A DNA stretch of 64,000 nucleotides from assembly GCA_007996965.1 (NCBI GenBank), contig BIMP01000001.1:372001-436000 (forward strand). The letters are read 5' to 3'. This DNA comes from a cyanobiont of Ornithocercus magnificus. Lineage in GTDB: Bacteria; Cyanobacteriota; Cyanobacteriia; PCC-6307; Cyanobiaceae. The notes under the pieces are model-generated. The model searched no databases, had not been told where the DNA came from, and saw nothing but the letters and a program-made list of their open reading frames with translations. The position numbers were made by a program, and so were the translations under genes. Below are positions 9,270 through 18,891 of the stretch, one piece after another (position 1 is the first letter of the stretch; every line of letters starts with the position of its first letter).

Positions 9270-12200
9270 TCATGGGCACTGACTGGTCTCTCCGCCCTGA
9301 GATGCTGCAGCCCTACGCTACACCTGAGTGCGGTGACAAACTAAGGGAGGATACAGCGCAGGGCCCAGACCGCCTATTGCGGCAACATCTCAAATTAGTC
9401 GAGGACCTCTGGAAATCTGTACTCTGCAGTGAGTGCCCACCTGAGCAAGTTGAGCGACTCCTGCGTCTGAAGCAGCTAAGCGATCCGATAGCCCTTGAGG
9501 GAGCTGGTGGTAAAAGCACCAGTCAGGCAGTCGTATTGCTGATCCAGAAGATGGACTTAGCAGAGGCGATCACAGCAGCACGTGCCTTCTCACTTTACTT
9601 TCAGCTCATCAACATTCTAGAGCAGCGCATTGAAGAGGATAGTTATCTAGCAAGTATGAGCTTAGTGCAAGAACCATTTAACAGTGGCGCTCTAGATCCA
9701 TTTGCTCCGCCTCTGGCTAGCCAAACTGATCCTGCTACCTTCCGTCAGCTTTTTGAGCGACTGAGACGCCTAAATGTTCCTCCAGCCCAGTTAGAAAGCC
9801 TACTGCAAGAACTTGATATCCGGCTAGTCTTCACTGCTCACCCAACTGAGATTGTCAGGCACACAGTTCGGCATAAGCAACGTCAGGTTGCCAGTTTGCT
9901 ACAACAGCTACAACTGCTTGGCGGAGGAACAAAGGATAGAGATGCAGAATCTCTACGCCAGCATCTCGAAGAGGAGATCCGCCTCTGGTGGCGCACTGAC
10001 GAGTTACATCAGTTCAAGCCGACGGTGCTAGATGAGGTCGACTATGCACTTCACTACTTTCAGCAGGTTCTTTTCGACGCAATGCCACAGCTGCGGCGGC
10101 GTGTCACCTCAGCCTTGGCATATACATACCCTGATGTGCGCTTTCCTCAAGAGGCCTTCTCAACCTTTGGCTCTTGGGTCGGTGCTGATCGTGACGGCAA
10201 TCCATCGGTAACTCCTGAAATCACCTGGCGCACTGCGTGCTACCAGCGCAAACTCATGCTGGAGCGCTATATCAGCGCTGTGCGTAGTTTGCGCAATCAG
10301 CTCAGTATCTCTATGCAGTGGAGCCAGGTAGGTGCCCCGCTACTGGAGTCACTGGAGATGGACCGCCTACACTTTTCGGAAGTGTATGAGAAGCGTGCAA
10401 CGCGCTATAGGCTTGAGCCGTACCGACTCAAGCTCAGTTACGTGCTAGAGCGCTTACGACTAACGCAGCTCCGAAACGAAGAGTTAGCGGAGGTTGGCTG
10501 GCTAACACCTATAGAAGAGCTTGGCGCAGCTCCAAGGCCTGGTACAACTGTTGATGTCCGCCATTACCGCTCAGTAGCTGAGTTTCGCGGTGATCTTGAA
10601 CTAATTCATAATAGCTTAGTTAGTACAAGTCTGAGTTGTGAGCAGTTAGATACGCTACTTGCACAAGTACACATATTTGGGTTCTCGCTCGCCAGCCTTG
10701 ATATTCGACAGGAAAGCAGCCGCCATAGCGATGCTCTTGATGAAATCACCCGCTACCTAGAGTTGCCTTGTGCTTATGGCGACATGAAAGAGGATGAACG
10801 TGTCCGCTGGCTCCTTGACGAGTTGAGTACACGACGTCCCTTAATTCCAACAGCTATTAACTGGTCTGCGGCCACATTTGAGACCGTGGCAGTGTTCCGT
10901 ATGCTGCATCGGCTACAGAAAGAGTTTGGCCGGCGCATCTGCCACACCTATGTGATCTCGATGAGCCACACGATGTCCGACCTTCTTGAAGTACTGCTAC
11001 TAGCTAAAGAAGTTGGACTCGTTAACCCAACTTCCAAATCTGCCGATCTTCTAGTAGTACCGCTCTTTGAGACTGTAGAGGATTTGCAAAGAGCCCCAGC
11101 TGTGATGGAGGAGCTGTTCCGCACCCCTCTCTACAATGGTCTTCTACCCCGCGTAGGAGAGCGACACCAACCGTTGCAAGAACTGATGTTAGGTTACTCT
11201 GATAGTAATAAGGATTCAGGTTTTCTCTCAAGCAACTGGGAGATTCACCAAGCCCAGATTGCCCTGCAAGGTCTCGCTAACCGTGAGGGAGTTGTACTAC
11301 GCCTATTTCATGGGCGTGGCGGTTCTGTGGGGCGTGGCGGTGGACCCGCTTATCAAGCTATTCTTGCCCAGCCAAGCGGAACTATCCAGGGCCGAATCAA
11401 AATTACTGAGCAAGGAGAGGTACTGGCCTCAAAGTATAGTCTGCCCGAGTTAGCACTATATAATCTCGAGACAGTAACTACTGCTGTAATTCAAAACAGT
11501 CTCATGACAAATCAGCTAGATGCCATGCCTAGCTGGAATAAACTAATGGCTCGCTTGGCTGCACACTCGAGACAGCACTACCGTAAGCTTGTCTACGATA
11601 ACCCTGATCTGGTGGCATTCTTTCAGGAAGTGACCCCAATTGAGGAAATCAGTAAGCTCCAAATTTCTAGTAGACCTGCCCGGCGTCGCAGAGGCACCAA
11701 GGACCTTTCCAGCCTAAGAGCAATTCCCTGGGTGTTTGGCTGGACCCAAAGTCGTTTTCTGCTTCCAAGTTGGTTCGGCGTGGGTACTGCTCTAGCAGCT
11801 GAGGTTGAGGCAGATGCCAACCAGATTGATCTGCTTCGTCGGCTACATCAGAGATGGCCTTTTTTTCGTATGCTCATCTCCAAGGTAGAGATGACGCTTT
11901 CTAAAGTTGACTTGGAGCTTTCGCGTCACTATGTAGTAAGCCTAGGCGCACCTGAACATCGTGAGGCATTTGACAGAATCTTTACCGTGATTGCTGAGGA
12001 GTACAGCCTTACTCGACGCCTTGTGCTGAATATCACCGGTCAGCCAAGGCTTCTTGCTGCTGATCCAGGTCTCCAGTTGTCAGTAGATCTACGCAACCGC
12101 ACTATCGTGCCCCTAGGTTTTCTACAGGTAGCGCTTCTACGCCGTCTACGTGATCAGAGCCGACAACCACCTATGAGCGAGATTCCAGGACAATATGGGG

Positions 12201-12292
12201 GGGACAACCATACCTATAGTCGCAGTGAGCTGCTTCGCGGCGCACTGCTAACGATCAATGGCATCGCTGCAGGCATGCGTAACACCGGCTGA
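9266..12292 (+). CDS. ppc: Phosphoenolpyruvate carboxylase
   Basis: PEP carboxylase makes oxaloacetate from PEP and bicarbonate and refills the TCA cycle and amino acid pools. The 1008-residue protein has all diagnostic motifs: [13 protein letters not shown] with the catalytic histidine, [38 protein letters not shown], and the conserved C terminus [10 protein letters not shown]. Its length is typical of cyanobacteria. It starts at an ATG overlapping the gshA stop. The gene looks intact and ordinary. Confidence 0.98.
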   Translation: MIMGTDWSLRPEMLQPYATPECGDKLREDTAQGPDRLLRQHLKLVEDLWKSVLCSECPPEQVERLLRLKQLSDPIALEGAGGKSTSQAVVLLIQKMDLAEAITAARAFSLYFQLINILEQRIEEDSYLASMSLVQEPFNSGALDPFAPPLASQTDPATFRQLFERLRRLNVPPAQLESLLQELDIRLVFTAHPTEIVRHTVRHKQRQVASLLQQLQLLGGGTKDRDAESLRQHLEEEIRLWWRTDELHQFKPTVLDEVDYALHYFQQVLFDAMPQLRRRVTSALAYTYPDVRFPQEAFSTFGSWVGADRDGNPSVTPEITWRTACYQRKLMLERYISAVRSLRNQLSISMQWSQVGAPLLESLEMDRLHFSEVYEKRATRYRLEPYRLKLSYVLERLRLTQLRNEELAEVGWLTPIEELGAAPRPGTTVDVRHYRSVAEFRGDLELIHNSLVSTSLSCEQLDTLLAQVHIFGFSLASLDIRQESSRHSDALDEITRYLELPCAYGDMKEDERVRWLLDELSTRRPLIPTAINWSAATFETVAVFRMLHRLQKEFGRRICHTYVISMSHTMSDLLEVLLLAKEVGLVNPTSKSADLLVVPLFETVEDLQRAPAVMEELFRTPLYNGLLPRVGERHQPLQELMLGYSDSNKDSGFLSSNWEIHQAQIALQGLANREGVVLRLFHGRGGSVGRGGGPAYQAILAQPSGTIQGRIKITEQGEVLASKYSLPELALYNLETVTTAVIQNSLMTNQLDAMPSWNKLMARLAAHSRQHYRKLVYDNPDLVAFFQEVTPIEEISKLQISSRPARRRRGTKDLSSLRAIPWVFGWTQSRFLLPSWFGVGTALAAEVEADANQIDLLRRLHQRWPFFRMLISKVEMTLSKVDLELSRHYVVSLGAPEHREAFDRIFTVIAEEYSLTRRLVLNITGQPRLLAADPGLQLSVDLRNRTIVPLGFLQVALLRRLRDQSRQPPMSEIPGQYGGDNHTYSRSELLRGALLTINGIAAGMRNTG

Positions 12293-12300
12293 ACCGTCCC

Positions 12301-12756
12301 TTGTTTCCCTTCCGATCAACTCCGACAGGACCGCGTTTGCCTCCTAACTATATGGTTGTTATGACAGCGCCAGACCCAACATTGTTGAATAAACTGCTCA
12401 GTGATTGTGGTGAGTCAATTTATTCTGTTGAACGCCTATCTCTAGCACTTGAGCGTAGCCTGTGGACACTTAGCGTTGTTAGCAAAGAGGATACAGCCAT
12501 AGCTGGGTTTGTACGAGCCACAAGTGACCGGGCCCTCAATGCAAATCTCTGGAACCTCACTGCTCGCCCGGGGCCTGATCGCGACCAATTAATTCGTGTT
12601 ATAGTCTATCGCTCCTTAGCGCTCCTGCGCCGGGATGTGCCCGGATGTAGTATTTCAGTTTCAGCAGCCCCTTACTGCTTAGAGGCACTACGGGACCAGG
12701 GTTTTATAATCGATCCAAGCGGAATCCGTGTAATGGGACTAAGCCTAACATCTTAG
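12301..12756 (+). CDS. GNAT family N-acetyltransferase-like protein
   Basis: The 151-residue product fits a small GNAT-fold acetyltransferase: an N-terminal PRLPPNYMV strand-like stretch, a central IAGFVRATSDRALNANLWNLTARP region in the acceptor-strand position, and a helix starting RDQLIRVIVYRSLALLRR followed by CSISVSAAPYCLEALRDQGF where acetyl-CoA would bind. The classic Q/RxxGxG/A loop is not evident, so activity is uncertain. The first start is a TTG eight bases after ppc; an ATG at 12352 or 12361 would give a shorter protein. I keep the TTG because the upstream residues look like part of the first strand. A similar gene follows ppc in marine Synechococcus, from memory. Confidence 0.6.
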   Translation: MFPFRSTPTGPRLPPNYMVVMTAPDPTLLNKLLSDCGESIYSVERLSLALERSLWTLSVVSKEDTAIAGFVRATSDRALNANLWNLTARPGPDRDQLIRVIVYRSLALLRRDVPGCSISVSAAPYCLEALRDQGFIIDPSGIRVMGLSLTS

Positions 12757-12784
12757 CCTCCGTAAAATTGCTGTAATCAAGTTA

Positions 12785-12858
12785 CGAGCATGGAGGGATT
12801 TGAACCCCCGACCCTCAGAACCGGAATCTGATGCTCTATCCAACTGAGCTACATGCCC
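12785..12858 (-). tRNA. tRNA-Arg (anticodon CCG)
   Basis: Read on the minus strand this 74-base stretch folds as a complete cloverleaf: acceptor stem with one G-U pair, D arm GTAGCTCAGTTGGATAGAGC, anticodon stem TCAGA/TCTGA around the loop TTCCGGT, and T arm GGGGGTTCAAATCCC. The anticodon is CCG, reading the arginine codon CGG. The CCA end is not encoded. Confidence 0.95.
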
Positions 12859-13428
12859 TTATCTTAGTGCGATTAAGACAGGCTAGATGAAATGGAGGAT
12901 TTAGAAACTCTCTGTTCCATTCAAATTTCTAGGTTCTAGATTAAGGTACTGGTTTGGTTACCATTATAGCCTTTTAAGCATCAGTGGTCATCCTAGACGT
13001 CAGATGCAGAATCTACACAATTGCTTATAATTGATTAATCTCCAGCTTAACTAGGGTTGTACAGGATGTCAAATTGCTATCACTCAGCGCAAAGTACCAA
13101 TCTACAAGCTGGCTTGACTAAGCAAACTTGAGTTCTGTGACTGCCTTGCAAGACCTTTGTTTGATAGACAAGGTCAGCCCAGCACCTCAGCACAGCTTAC
13201 CCAAAGCCATCAAAACATATTGATGAGTATCACTGCGCCTAGTTGCTGAATATGCAGTTGTGGCTGTAGCTTCTAGACACGCCGGTGCTGAGCAAATGGG
13301 AAAGATCTCCTAAGGTGTATGGCTGTTTTTACATGTCATCTTGTATGGAGCAGATTCTGTCTTGCCTACATCCCAACCCAGGATGGCAGCAGCATAACAA
13401 TCTCTCAAACGCTAGGGTTGGCGGCGAA
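12859..13428. other. Gene-free stretch upstream of speD
   Basis: About 570 AT-rich bases hold no reading frame of convincing quality on either strand and no recognisable tRNA or common RNA motif. The speD frame is open back to a GTG at 13285, but the residues encoded there look unlike the family. The stretch should contain the speD promoter. Confidence 0.5.
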
Positions 13429-13836
13429 ATGCAGGCAAGCCCCAGTGATATGGTGGGCAAGCACTGTATTCTTGACCTCTACGACTGTGATGCCAGAAAA
13501 CTCGATGATGAAGCCTTTCTGAAAACCACTATCGCAGCTGCGGCAAGATCTGCTGGCGCTACTTTGATAAGTCTTATTGCCCATCGATTTGAGCCCCAGG
13601 GTGTAACTGGTCTTGCACTTCTTGCAGAATCCCATATCTCGATTCATACATGGCCTGAGAGCTGCTATGCAGCTGTCGACGTCTTTACCTGCGGTGATCA
13701 CACTGTGCCGGAAGAGGCTTGTGAGGTATTAAGACAGGAGCTAGTAGCTGGTAGCCACACTATTAGGAGTTTTCTGCGTAAGACACCGATTACCGTTGTC
13801 AATGCTAGGCGTAAGCCTGTAACTCGGTTGATCTAA
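13429..13836 (+). CDS. speD: S-adenosylmethionine decarboxylase proenzyme
   Basis: SpeD makes decarboxylated S-adenosylmethionine, the aminopropyl donor for spermidine. It is translated as a proenzyme that cleaves itself to create a pyruvoyl cofactor. The cleavage and active-site block [14 protein letters not shown] is intact, with the Glu-Ser pair at 67-68 of the 136-residue reading, and VDVFTCGDH follows with the catalytic cysteine. I chose the ATG at 13429 because it places the serine close to its usual position; GTG and ATG codons further upstream (from 13285) would add up to 48 non-homologous residues, and an ATG at residue 8 is another option. No speE lies in the window. Confidence 0.9.
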   Translation: MQASPSDMVGKHCILDLYDCDARKLDDEAFLKTTIAAAARSAGATLISLIAHRFEPQGVTGLALLAESHISIHTWPESCYAAVDVFTCGDHTVPEEACEVLRQELVAGSHTIRSFLRKTPITVVNARRKPVTRLI

Positions 13837-13871
13837 GCTAAACTTAACTAAATAGGCAACAGACAGCCTCG

Positions 13872-14738
13872 TCACGGCTGATCGGCTACTCTGAGATCTC
13901 GGTTTAGCTTGCCGCTGACGAGACCCTCAAGATCTAAGCTCACAGAAGTAAAGCCTAAGCCTCTAAAATAGTTAACAATTTGATCCCGCCGATTTAACGA
14001 GAAAAGGTTGCTAATGTAACTGTTTGGTACTTCAATCCTAGCAGTCAAACCCTGCACACGTACCCGGACCTCGGGAACACCACATTCCTGCCGCAGCCAA
14101 ACTTCAGCAGTATCTACTCGCTTTAGACGCGCTGCAGTAATAGTCTCACCATACGGAAACCGTGAAGCCAGGCATGGCTGGGCAGGTTTATCCCACCAAG
14201 GCAAACCAAGTGCACGGGAGATCTGCCGTATGCTGATTTTATCGACTCTAAGCTCGGCAAGAGGAGAGCGAACACCAACTAATCGAGCTGCTTCAATGCC
14301 AGGTCGATGATCACCAAGATCATCATGGTTAACCCCATCTACGACTTGAACCTCTCCCACCATCGCTGCAATCATGGTGAGATGATGGTGCAGCTCTCTC
14401 TTGCAGGCAAAGCAGCGGTTTTCTGGATTGCTAGTGTAAAGAGGATCTTCCAGCTCCTGAGTAAAACATTCTCGATGCTGCAATCTAAGCCAGCGAGCCT
14501 GCAAACGAGCTTCTTCAAGCAAGTGGGGTGCCAGGGCCGGTGAAACACCAGTCACAGCTACAGCTCTTTCACCTAGCTGTTCATGAGCAATTGCAGCGAC
14601 AAGCGTGCTGTCAACCCCTCCGGAGTAAGCTACGCAGACGCTGCCGAGGTCATACAGCAGTCCGCGCAGGCCTTGCAATTGCTCCATACTTGCTTCAGGG
14701 AGCGACTCTAGTAGAGGATATTGTGCACTCTTAGGCAC
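13872..14738 (-). CDS. larE: LarE-like ATP-dependent sacrificial sulfur transferase
   Basis: LarE-family enzymes are ATP pyrophosphatase-type proteins that adenylate a substrate and donate sulfur, classically to build the nickel-pincer cofactor of lactate racemase. The 288-residue product has the PP-loop SGGVDST at 39-45, NPENRCFACKRELH, VDGVNHDDLGDHRPG and WDKPAQPCLASRFPYG, where Cys189 matches the sacrificial cysteine. The start is a GTG at 14738; an ATG at 14687 would begin just before the PP-loop domain. No larA, larB or larC is nearby, so its role here is unknown. It converges with speD and diverges from the CobO-like gene. Confidence 0.85.
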   Translation of the reverse strand: MPKSAQYPLLESLPEASMEQLQGLRGLLYDLGSVCVAYSGGVDSTLVAAIAHEQLGERAVAVTGVSPALAPHLLEEARLQARWLRLQHRECFTQELEDPLYTSNPENRCFACKRELHHHLTMIAAMVGEVQVVDGVNHDDLGDHRPGIEAARLVGVRSPLAELRVDKISIRQISRALGLPWWDKPAQPCLASRFPYGETITAARLKRVDTAEVWLRQECGVPEVRVRVQGLTARIEVPNSYISNLFSLNRRDQIVNYFRGLGFTSVSLDLEGLVSGKLNRDLRVADQP

Positions 14739-14859
14739 AGCTTACACCAGCAACTTCTGTGGTTTGCTTGCCAGAGATCCTAAAGTGCATCTCCCATCGC
14801 TGGGAGCAAGGGCAGATGAGCACAGGTCATGATGATATCAATAGGTGTATCAGAGACTA

Positions 14860-16020
14860 ATGCCTCCAGTTTCAGGTCGCAGTTCTCGTGGCGTTGGCAT
14901 AGTTACTGCAGCAGATAGCCGCGAGCGCAGCCTCGGCCAGCTGCACGTCTACGATGGTGAAGGCAAGGGCAAAAGCCAAGCTGCTCTTGGAGTGGTACTA
15001 CGCACAATCGGCCTTGGTATCTGCGAGAAGCGACGCACCCGCGTACTCTTGTTACGCTTTCTCAAAGGTCCTGGCCGCATCTATGATGAGGACGCAGCAA
15101 TTGAAGTTCTGCAGCAAGGTTTTCCTCATTTAATTGACCAAGTGCGGACTGGACGAGAAAGTTACTTTTCTGCTGAGGAGGTAACGCAATTCGACCGCCA
15201 GGAAGCTCAGAGAGGTTGGGATATTGCCCGGGGAGCGATTGCTAGTAATCTCTACTCAATGGTGGTCCTAGATGAGTTGAATCCTGTTCTAGGGCTCAGC
15301 CTGCTAGATGTTAGTGAGGTAGTAGAAACCCTTGGCAGGCGGCCAGCTGGGATGGAAGTCATTGTGACAGGACGAGCCGCACCACAGAGTCTTGTGCAGT
15401 TAGCAGATCTGCACTCTGAAATGCGTGCTCACCGCCGACAAGACAACTTCACTATTCCTGTTAGTGACAATGGTGCGATTGAGGTATATACTGGCGATGG
15501 CAAAGGCAAATCAACCAGTGCACTTGGTAAAGCTTTGCAGGCTATAGGTCGTGGTATCAGTATGGATAAAAGTCATAGGGTCTTGATCCTTCAGTGGCTA
15601 AAAGGTGGAAGCGGATACACTGAAGATGCTGCTATTGCAGCACTACAAAAAAGCTACCCTCACCTAGTTGATCATCTCCGATCTGGGCGTGATGCTATTG
15701 TCTGGCGAGGACAGCAAGAACTAATTGATTACGTTGAAGCGGAAAGAGCCTGGGAGATTGCCAGAGCTGCTATTGGAAGTGGCTTATATAAAACTGTGAT
15801 ACTTGATGAGCTTAACCCCACTGTTGATCTAGAACTCTTACCTGTTGAGCCTATTGTGCAAACACTACTATGCAAGCCTGCAGAAACACAGGTAGTAATC
15901 ACTGGTCGGTGTAAAATTAAGCCACCCTACTTTGATCTAGCAAGTGTGCACTCTGAGATGATTTGCCACAAGCACTATGCTGAGCAGGGCGTAGACCTCA
16001 AGCGTGGAGTAGATTACTGA
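14860..16020 (+). CDS. Tandem CobO/BtuR-like cobalamin adenosyltransferase
   Basis: The 386-residue product contains two complete copies of the CobA/CobO/BtuR P-loop fold, the family that transfers the adenosyl group to cobalt of corrinoids. The first copy (about 27-195) has P-loop GEGKGKS at 33-39, the second (about 205-385) has GDGKGKS at 212-218. Each also keeps VVLDELNP or VILDELNP and a VTGR or ITGR block followed by HSEM. CobO usually acts as a homodimer of about 200 residues, so this may be a covalent dimer. I chose the ATG at 14860; a GTG at 14845 lies five codons upstream. Both P-loops look functional. A true monodomain cobO may exist elsewhere. Confidence 0.85.
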   Translation: MPPVSGRSSRGVGIVTAADSRERSLGQLHVYDGEGKGKSQAALGVVLRTIGLGICEKRRTRVLLLRFLKGPGRIYDEDAAIEVLQQGFPHLIDQVRTGRESYFSAEEVTQFDRQEAQRGWDIARGAIASNLYSMVVLDELNPVLGLSLLDVSEVVETLGRRPAGMEVIVTGRAAPQSLVQLADLHSEMRAHRRQDNFTIPVSDNGAIEVYTGDGKGKSTSALGKALQAIGRGISMDKSHRVLILQWLKGGSGYTEDAAIAALQKSYPHLVDHLRSGRDAIVWRGQQELIDYVEAERAWEIARAAIGSGLYKTVILDELNPTVDLELLPVEPIVQTLLCKPAETQVVITGRCKIKPPYFDLASVHSEMICHKHYAEQGVDLKRGVDY

Positions 16021-16697
16021 AAGTCTAAAGCTATTTGTACAAATATATACAATCGAAGGTTCAAAAAACTTCTGCTAAAAGTGTGTTGGGCACATGAGAG
16101 CAAATAAGAATCTCTGACAGAGACATGGTCTAGTATCAAACAGAAACCGATAATTAATGAGAAGTAGTGTTCTGAATAGAACTTACTACATCAAGCTAAT
16201 TTGATCAAGACGTGTAGATTGCCGCTTTAGGAAGGCAAGTGATTTAACATTCACTATAGTGAAGAAACAGTACAGGCAAAATAGCAAGAATTAAAGTGGT
16301 GCTAATTAACAAGAAAACATATGACAATTGAAGTTTCATGTTTGACCTTGTGGTTACTTTCTTATCTCCTGAACAAGGGTTACTCTTACTTACAATACAT
16401 TGAGGCAGAAACCTTTTCCGGTTAGCCTGTCTGGTATAAAGCTACTAAATCAACACGAAAACTTGAGCTTGTGATTACCAAGGACTTTGTAGATAATCAC
16501 CTCTATGTCGAGAACTCGACAATCAGTCTTGATCTATAAAGCTTGGCTCCAGGGATCAGTCCACAGAAATAAAACTTACGAGGTTCAGTAAGTCTAGCCA
16601 GAAATCGAGCTAGAATTAGACTCTCTAAATTACCCTAAGCGGAGAACTAATCTCATTAGGTGTACCTACCGTACACAAGTTTAATTCAGCATTACGC
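16021..16697. other. Long gene-free AT-rich interval between convergent genes
   Basis: These 677 bases separate the converging CobO-like and moeB genes. The longest ATG frame I can find is 34 codons (from about 16321) and resembles nothing I know. A short inverted repeat (16660-16665 with 16671-16676) might end the moeB transcript. No tRNA or recognised RNA is visible. Confidence 0.5.
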
Positions 16698-17891
16698 TTA
16701 ATATTGTGGGATCGTAGTGTCTATCTCTCGGCTCCATGCATCAATTCCACCACTGACGTTCACAGCAACGATGCCATGCTGTGCCAAAATCCTAACAGCC
16801 TTAGCAGAACGCCCACCCAGCTTACAGTGTACATAGACACGCTTACCCCTTGCTAGATCGCGCACTTGTTCAATCGCCTCGCTATTCTCGATGTTAGCCA
16901 GGGGGATGAGCCGTGCGCCTTTGATAGTGGCTATGGCGGCTTCTTCTTGTCTGCGAACATCTAATAACAGTATATCTAGGTCATCGTTGTCTAGAATCAA
17001 CTTTAAATCTTGTACTGAGATTGAGTCTATCGAGTCCAAAGTCGAGCCTCTGTCATGTTTGCATATATTATCTAGCTGATCTTTGTAAAGCTGGTCATAG
17101 TTAACTAGAGAGGTAATAGGAACTCGATCTGGATCAGGTCGTAGTCGCATCTCTCGAAACTGCATAGTTCGACCATCTACAAGCAACAGTCTACCATCGA
17201 GTGGTTTGCCAATGCCAGTGATAACTTTAAGAGCCTCTGTAGCCTGGATTGTGCCAACCAGTCCAGGCAGAACGCCTAGAACACCAGCCTCGGCACAAGA
17301 AGGTACAAGATTTAGAGGTGGTGGTGCAGGAAGCAAATCTCGAAAGTTAGGGCTTTCAGTACTGAGATTAAATACGCTTGCCTGGCCATGAAATCCTTGC
17401 ACAGACCCATAAATGTCTGGCTTTCCAAGAATTACACAGGCATCATTGATTAAATATCGACTCGGGAAGTTATCGGTGGCGTCACAGATTATGTCATAGT
17501 CAGCAATAATTTTAAGTGCATTGCTAGTGTCAAGGATAGTGTTATGGACTTTGATACTACAGTTGGGATTAAGATCTTGAAGACGATCCCTAGCTGAGTG
17601 TGTTTTTGGCTGTCCTGTGTTGCTACTTCCGTAGATTACTTGTCGATGTAGATTGCTACCTTCAACAATATCAGAGTCGACGATTCCGATGTGACCTACG
17701 CCAGCAGCTGCTAGATAGAGCATGATCGGTGAACCTAAGCCGCCTGCACCAATGCAAAGTACAGCAGCGTTGCGCAATCGATATTGGCCCTCGCTGCCTA
17801 TCTCTGAGAGAATCATCTGTCGAGAGTAGCGCGAGTATTCCTCAGCACTAAACCCGCTGCTAGAAACTTCAATACTGCGCAAGCTATCCAT
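16698..17891 (-). CDS. moeB: MoeB/ThiF-type adenylyltransferase with C-terminal rhodanese domain
   Basis: E1-like enzymes of this type adenylate the C-terminal glycine of a small sulfur carrier protein (MoaD, ThiS) and, with a rhodanese domain, pass sulfur to it. The 397-residue product has the nucleotide-binding GAGGLGSP near 50, the conserved DxxxxSNLHRQ stretch (DSDIVEGSNLHRQ), DATDNFPSRYLINDAC, PSCAEAGVLG with the E1 cysteine, and a rhodanese domain (about 290-397) with active-site HCKLGGRS, Cys356. The zinc-binding CxxC pairs of E. coli MoeB are absent, which I believe is common in cyanobacterial fusions. It starts at an ATG 17 bases after the JAMM protease gene and is probably cotranscribed with it. 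Confidence 0.9.
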   Translation of the reverse strand: MDSLRSIEVSSSGFSAEEYSRYSRQMILSEIGSEGQYRLRNAAVLCIGAGGLGSPIMLYLAAAGVGHIGIVDSDIVEGSNLHRQVIYGSSNTGQPKTHSARDRLQDLNPNCSIKVHNTILDTSNALKIIADYDIICDATDNFPSRYLINDACVILGKPDIYGSVQGFHGQASVFNLSTESPNFRDLLPAPPPLNLVPSCAEAGVLGVLPGLVGTIQATEALKVITGIGKPLDGRLLLVDGRTMQFREMRLRPDPDRVPITSLVNYDQLYKDQLDNICKHDRGSTLDSIDSISVQDLKLILDNDDLDILLLDVRRQEEAAIATIKGARLIPLANIENSEAIEQVRDLARGKRVYVHCKLGGRSAKAVRILAQHGIVAVNVSGGIDAWSREIDTTIPQY

Positions 17892-17908
17892 ACATTAATG
17901 CCTATAGC

Positions 17909-18379
17909 CTAGACTAGATTCTTCCAGTATCCTAGTAGAAGAGGAGGAATAGCCCAGCGTAGTGGTGGTCCCGGCCAGAACCAACCTGCTGCCGCTCCGC
18001 AATCGTTGAGTATAACCATAAGAGATCCAGTGCTAGCCCAATGACAATCTGTTTGGGAAGGAGCCAGGCTTTCGTTAGGATGGCTGTGTGCACTGCCAAG
18101 AACCTGTAGTCCTCTACAACGTGCCCAGCGTTGTGCTTGTATTTGCTCGCGCGGATCTAAGGCAAAACGGGCTTGGCGCGAGACTTCTTTAGGTAGACCA
18201 GAAGCTGGCCAAACGTTACAGCATGGCCAGACCAATCGCACAATTAGCCAGATGCCTGATGTCGTTGGACGAACATCCTGTCCAAGTAAGAGAGCACACC
18301 CCTCGTCTGGCTTGGCAGCTTGGAGGGTTCGCTGCAGGATCACCAGGCAATCACTATCAAAAGCTAAGCGTGCTGGCAT
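17909..18379 (-). CDS. JAMM/MPN+ family metallopeptidase (M67-like)
   Basis: The 156-residue product matches the JAMM zinc protease core: Glu26 in DEGCALLLG, then GSAHSHP with His98 and His100, and Ser108-x-x-Asp111, the exact H-x-H-x7-S-x2-D spacing. Bacterial relatives trim or remove the C-terminal tail of ubiquitin-like sulfur carriers such as ThiS or MoaD and are often found beside E1-like genes. Here it sits immediately upstream of the moeB-rhodanese gene on the same strand, which supports a shared sulfur-carrier role. The carrier itself is not encoded between them. It starts at an ATG, and the CAAD gene starts divergently 53 bases away. Confidence 0.88.
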   Translation of the reverse strand: MPARLAFDSDCLVILQRTLQAAKPDEGCALLLGQDVRPTTSGIWLIVRLVWPCCNVWPASGLPKEVSRQARFALDPREQIQAQRWARCRGLQVLGSAHSHPNESLAPSQTDCHWASTGSLMVILNDCGAAAGWFWPGPPLRWAIPPLLLGYWKNLV

Positions 18380-18432
18380 TCTACAAGCCTCGCAGATACG
18401 CTCATGAAAATTGTTCCTACACTGACAGCTCC

Positions 18433-18831
18433 ATGAGCGAAACTACCATCGGCGTTGAAAACTCCGCAACCGGAAGTCAAAAAGAGATTCCAGCTAATGC
18501 TGAGCAGATATCTGCTGGCAAGAGTAGTGATTTTGCTAAGCGCTACGGGGAGATTATCAGCAATATCAATACTGCTCTTGACAAGGTTGACTGGAGCAAA
18601 GTAAGCCTCGCTAGTAAAGTGGTCGGTATCTTCATTGCTGTTAGTATTATCCAGGTCTTAATCAAGGGTATCCTAGATACTATCAATCTCTTGCCAATTA
18701 TCCCTGGGATACTAGAATTACTAGGTGTTGTTGTTGTAGGTCAATGGAGTTGGAAAAATCTCACTACTCTTGAGAAGCGGAACGCCTTGATAGAGAAAGC
18801 CAAGATACTCCGACGCGAATATCTTGGCTAA
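18433..18831 (+). CDS. CAAD (CURT1-like) domain thylakoid membrane protein
   Basis: The 132-residue product has the layout of the cyanobacterial/plastid CAAD/CURT1 family, which bends thylakoid membranes: a polar N-terminal tail of about 45 residues, an amphipathic helix (FAKRYGEIISNINTALDKV), two hydrophobic helices (about 61-80 and 86-104) joined by a short turn, and a basic amphipathic tail containing WKNLTTLEKRNAL. I start it at the ATG at 18433. The open frame runs back to 18223 but overlaps the JAMM gene on the other strand and looks non-homologous. It lies alone between two minus-strand genes. Confidence 0.85.
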   Translation: MSETTIGVENSATGSQKEIPANAEQISAGKSSDFAKRYGEIISNINTALDKVDWSKVSLASKVVGIFIAVSIIQVLIKGILDTINLLPIIPGILELLGVVVVGQWSWKNLTTLEKRNALIEKAKILRREYLG

Positions 18832-18891
18832 AGAATAGAGTCCTGAGACCTAATAGAATTACAGGCTCTGCTGAATTGTAGTCAAGTTTCG

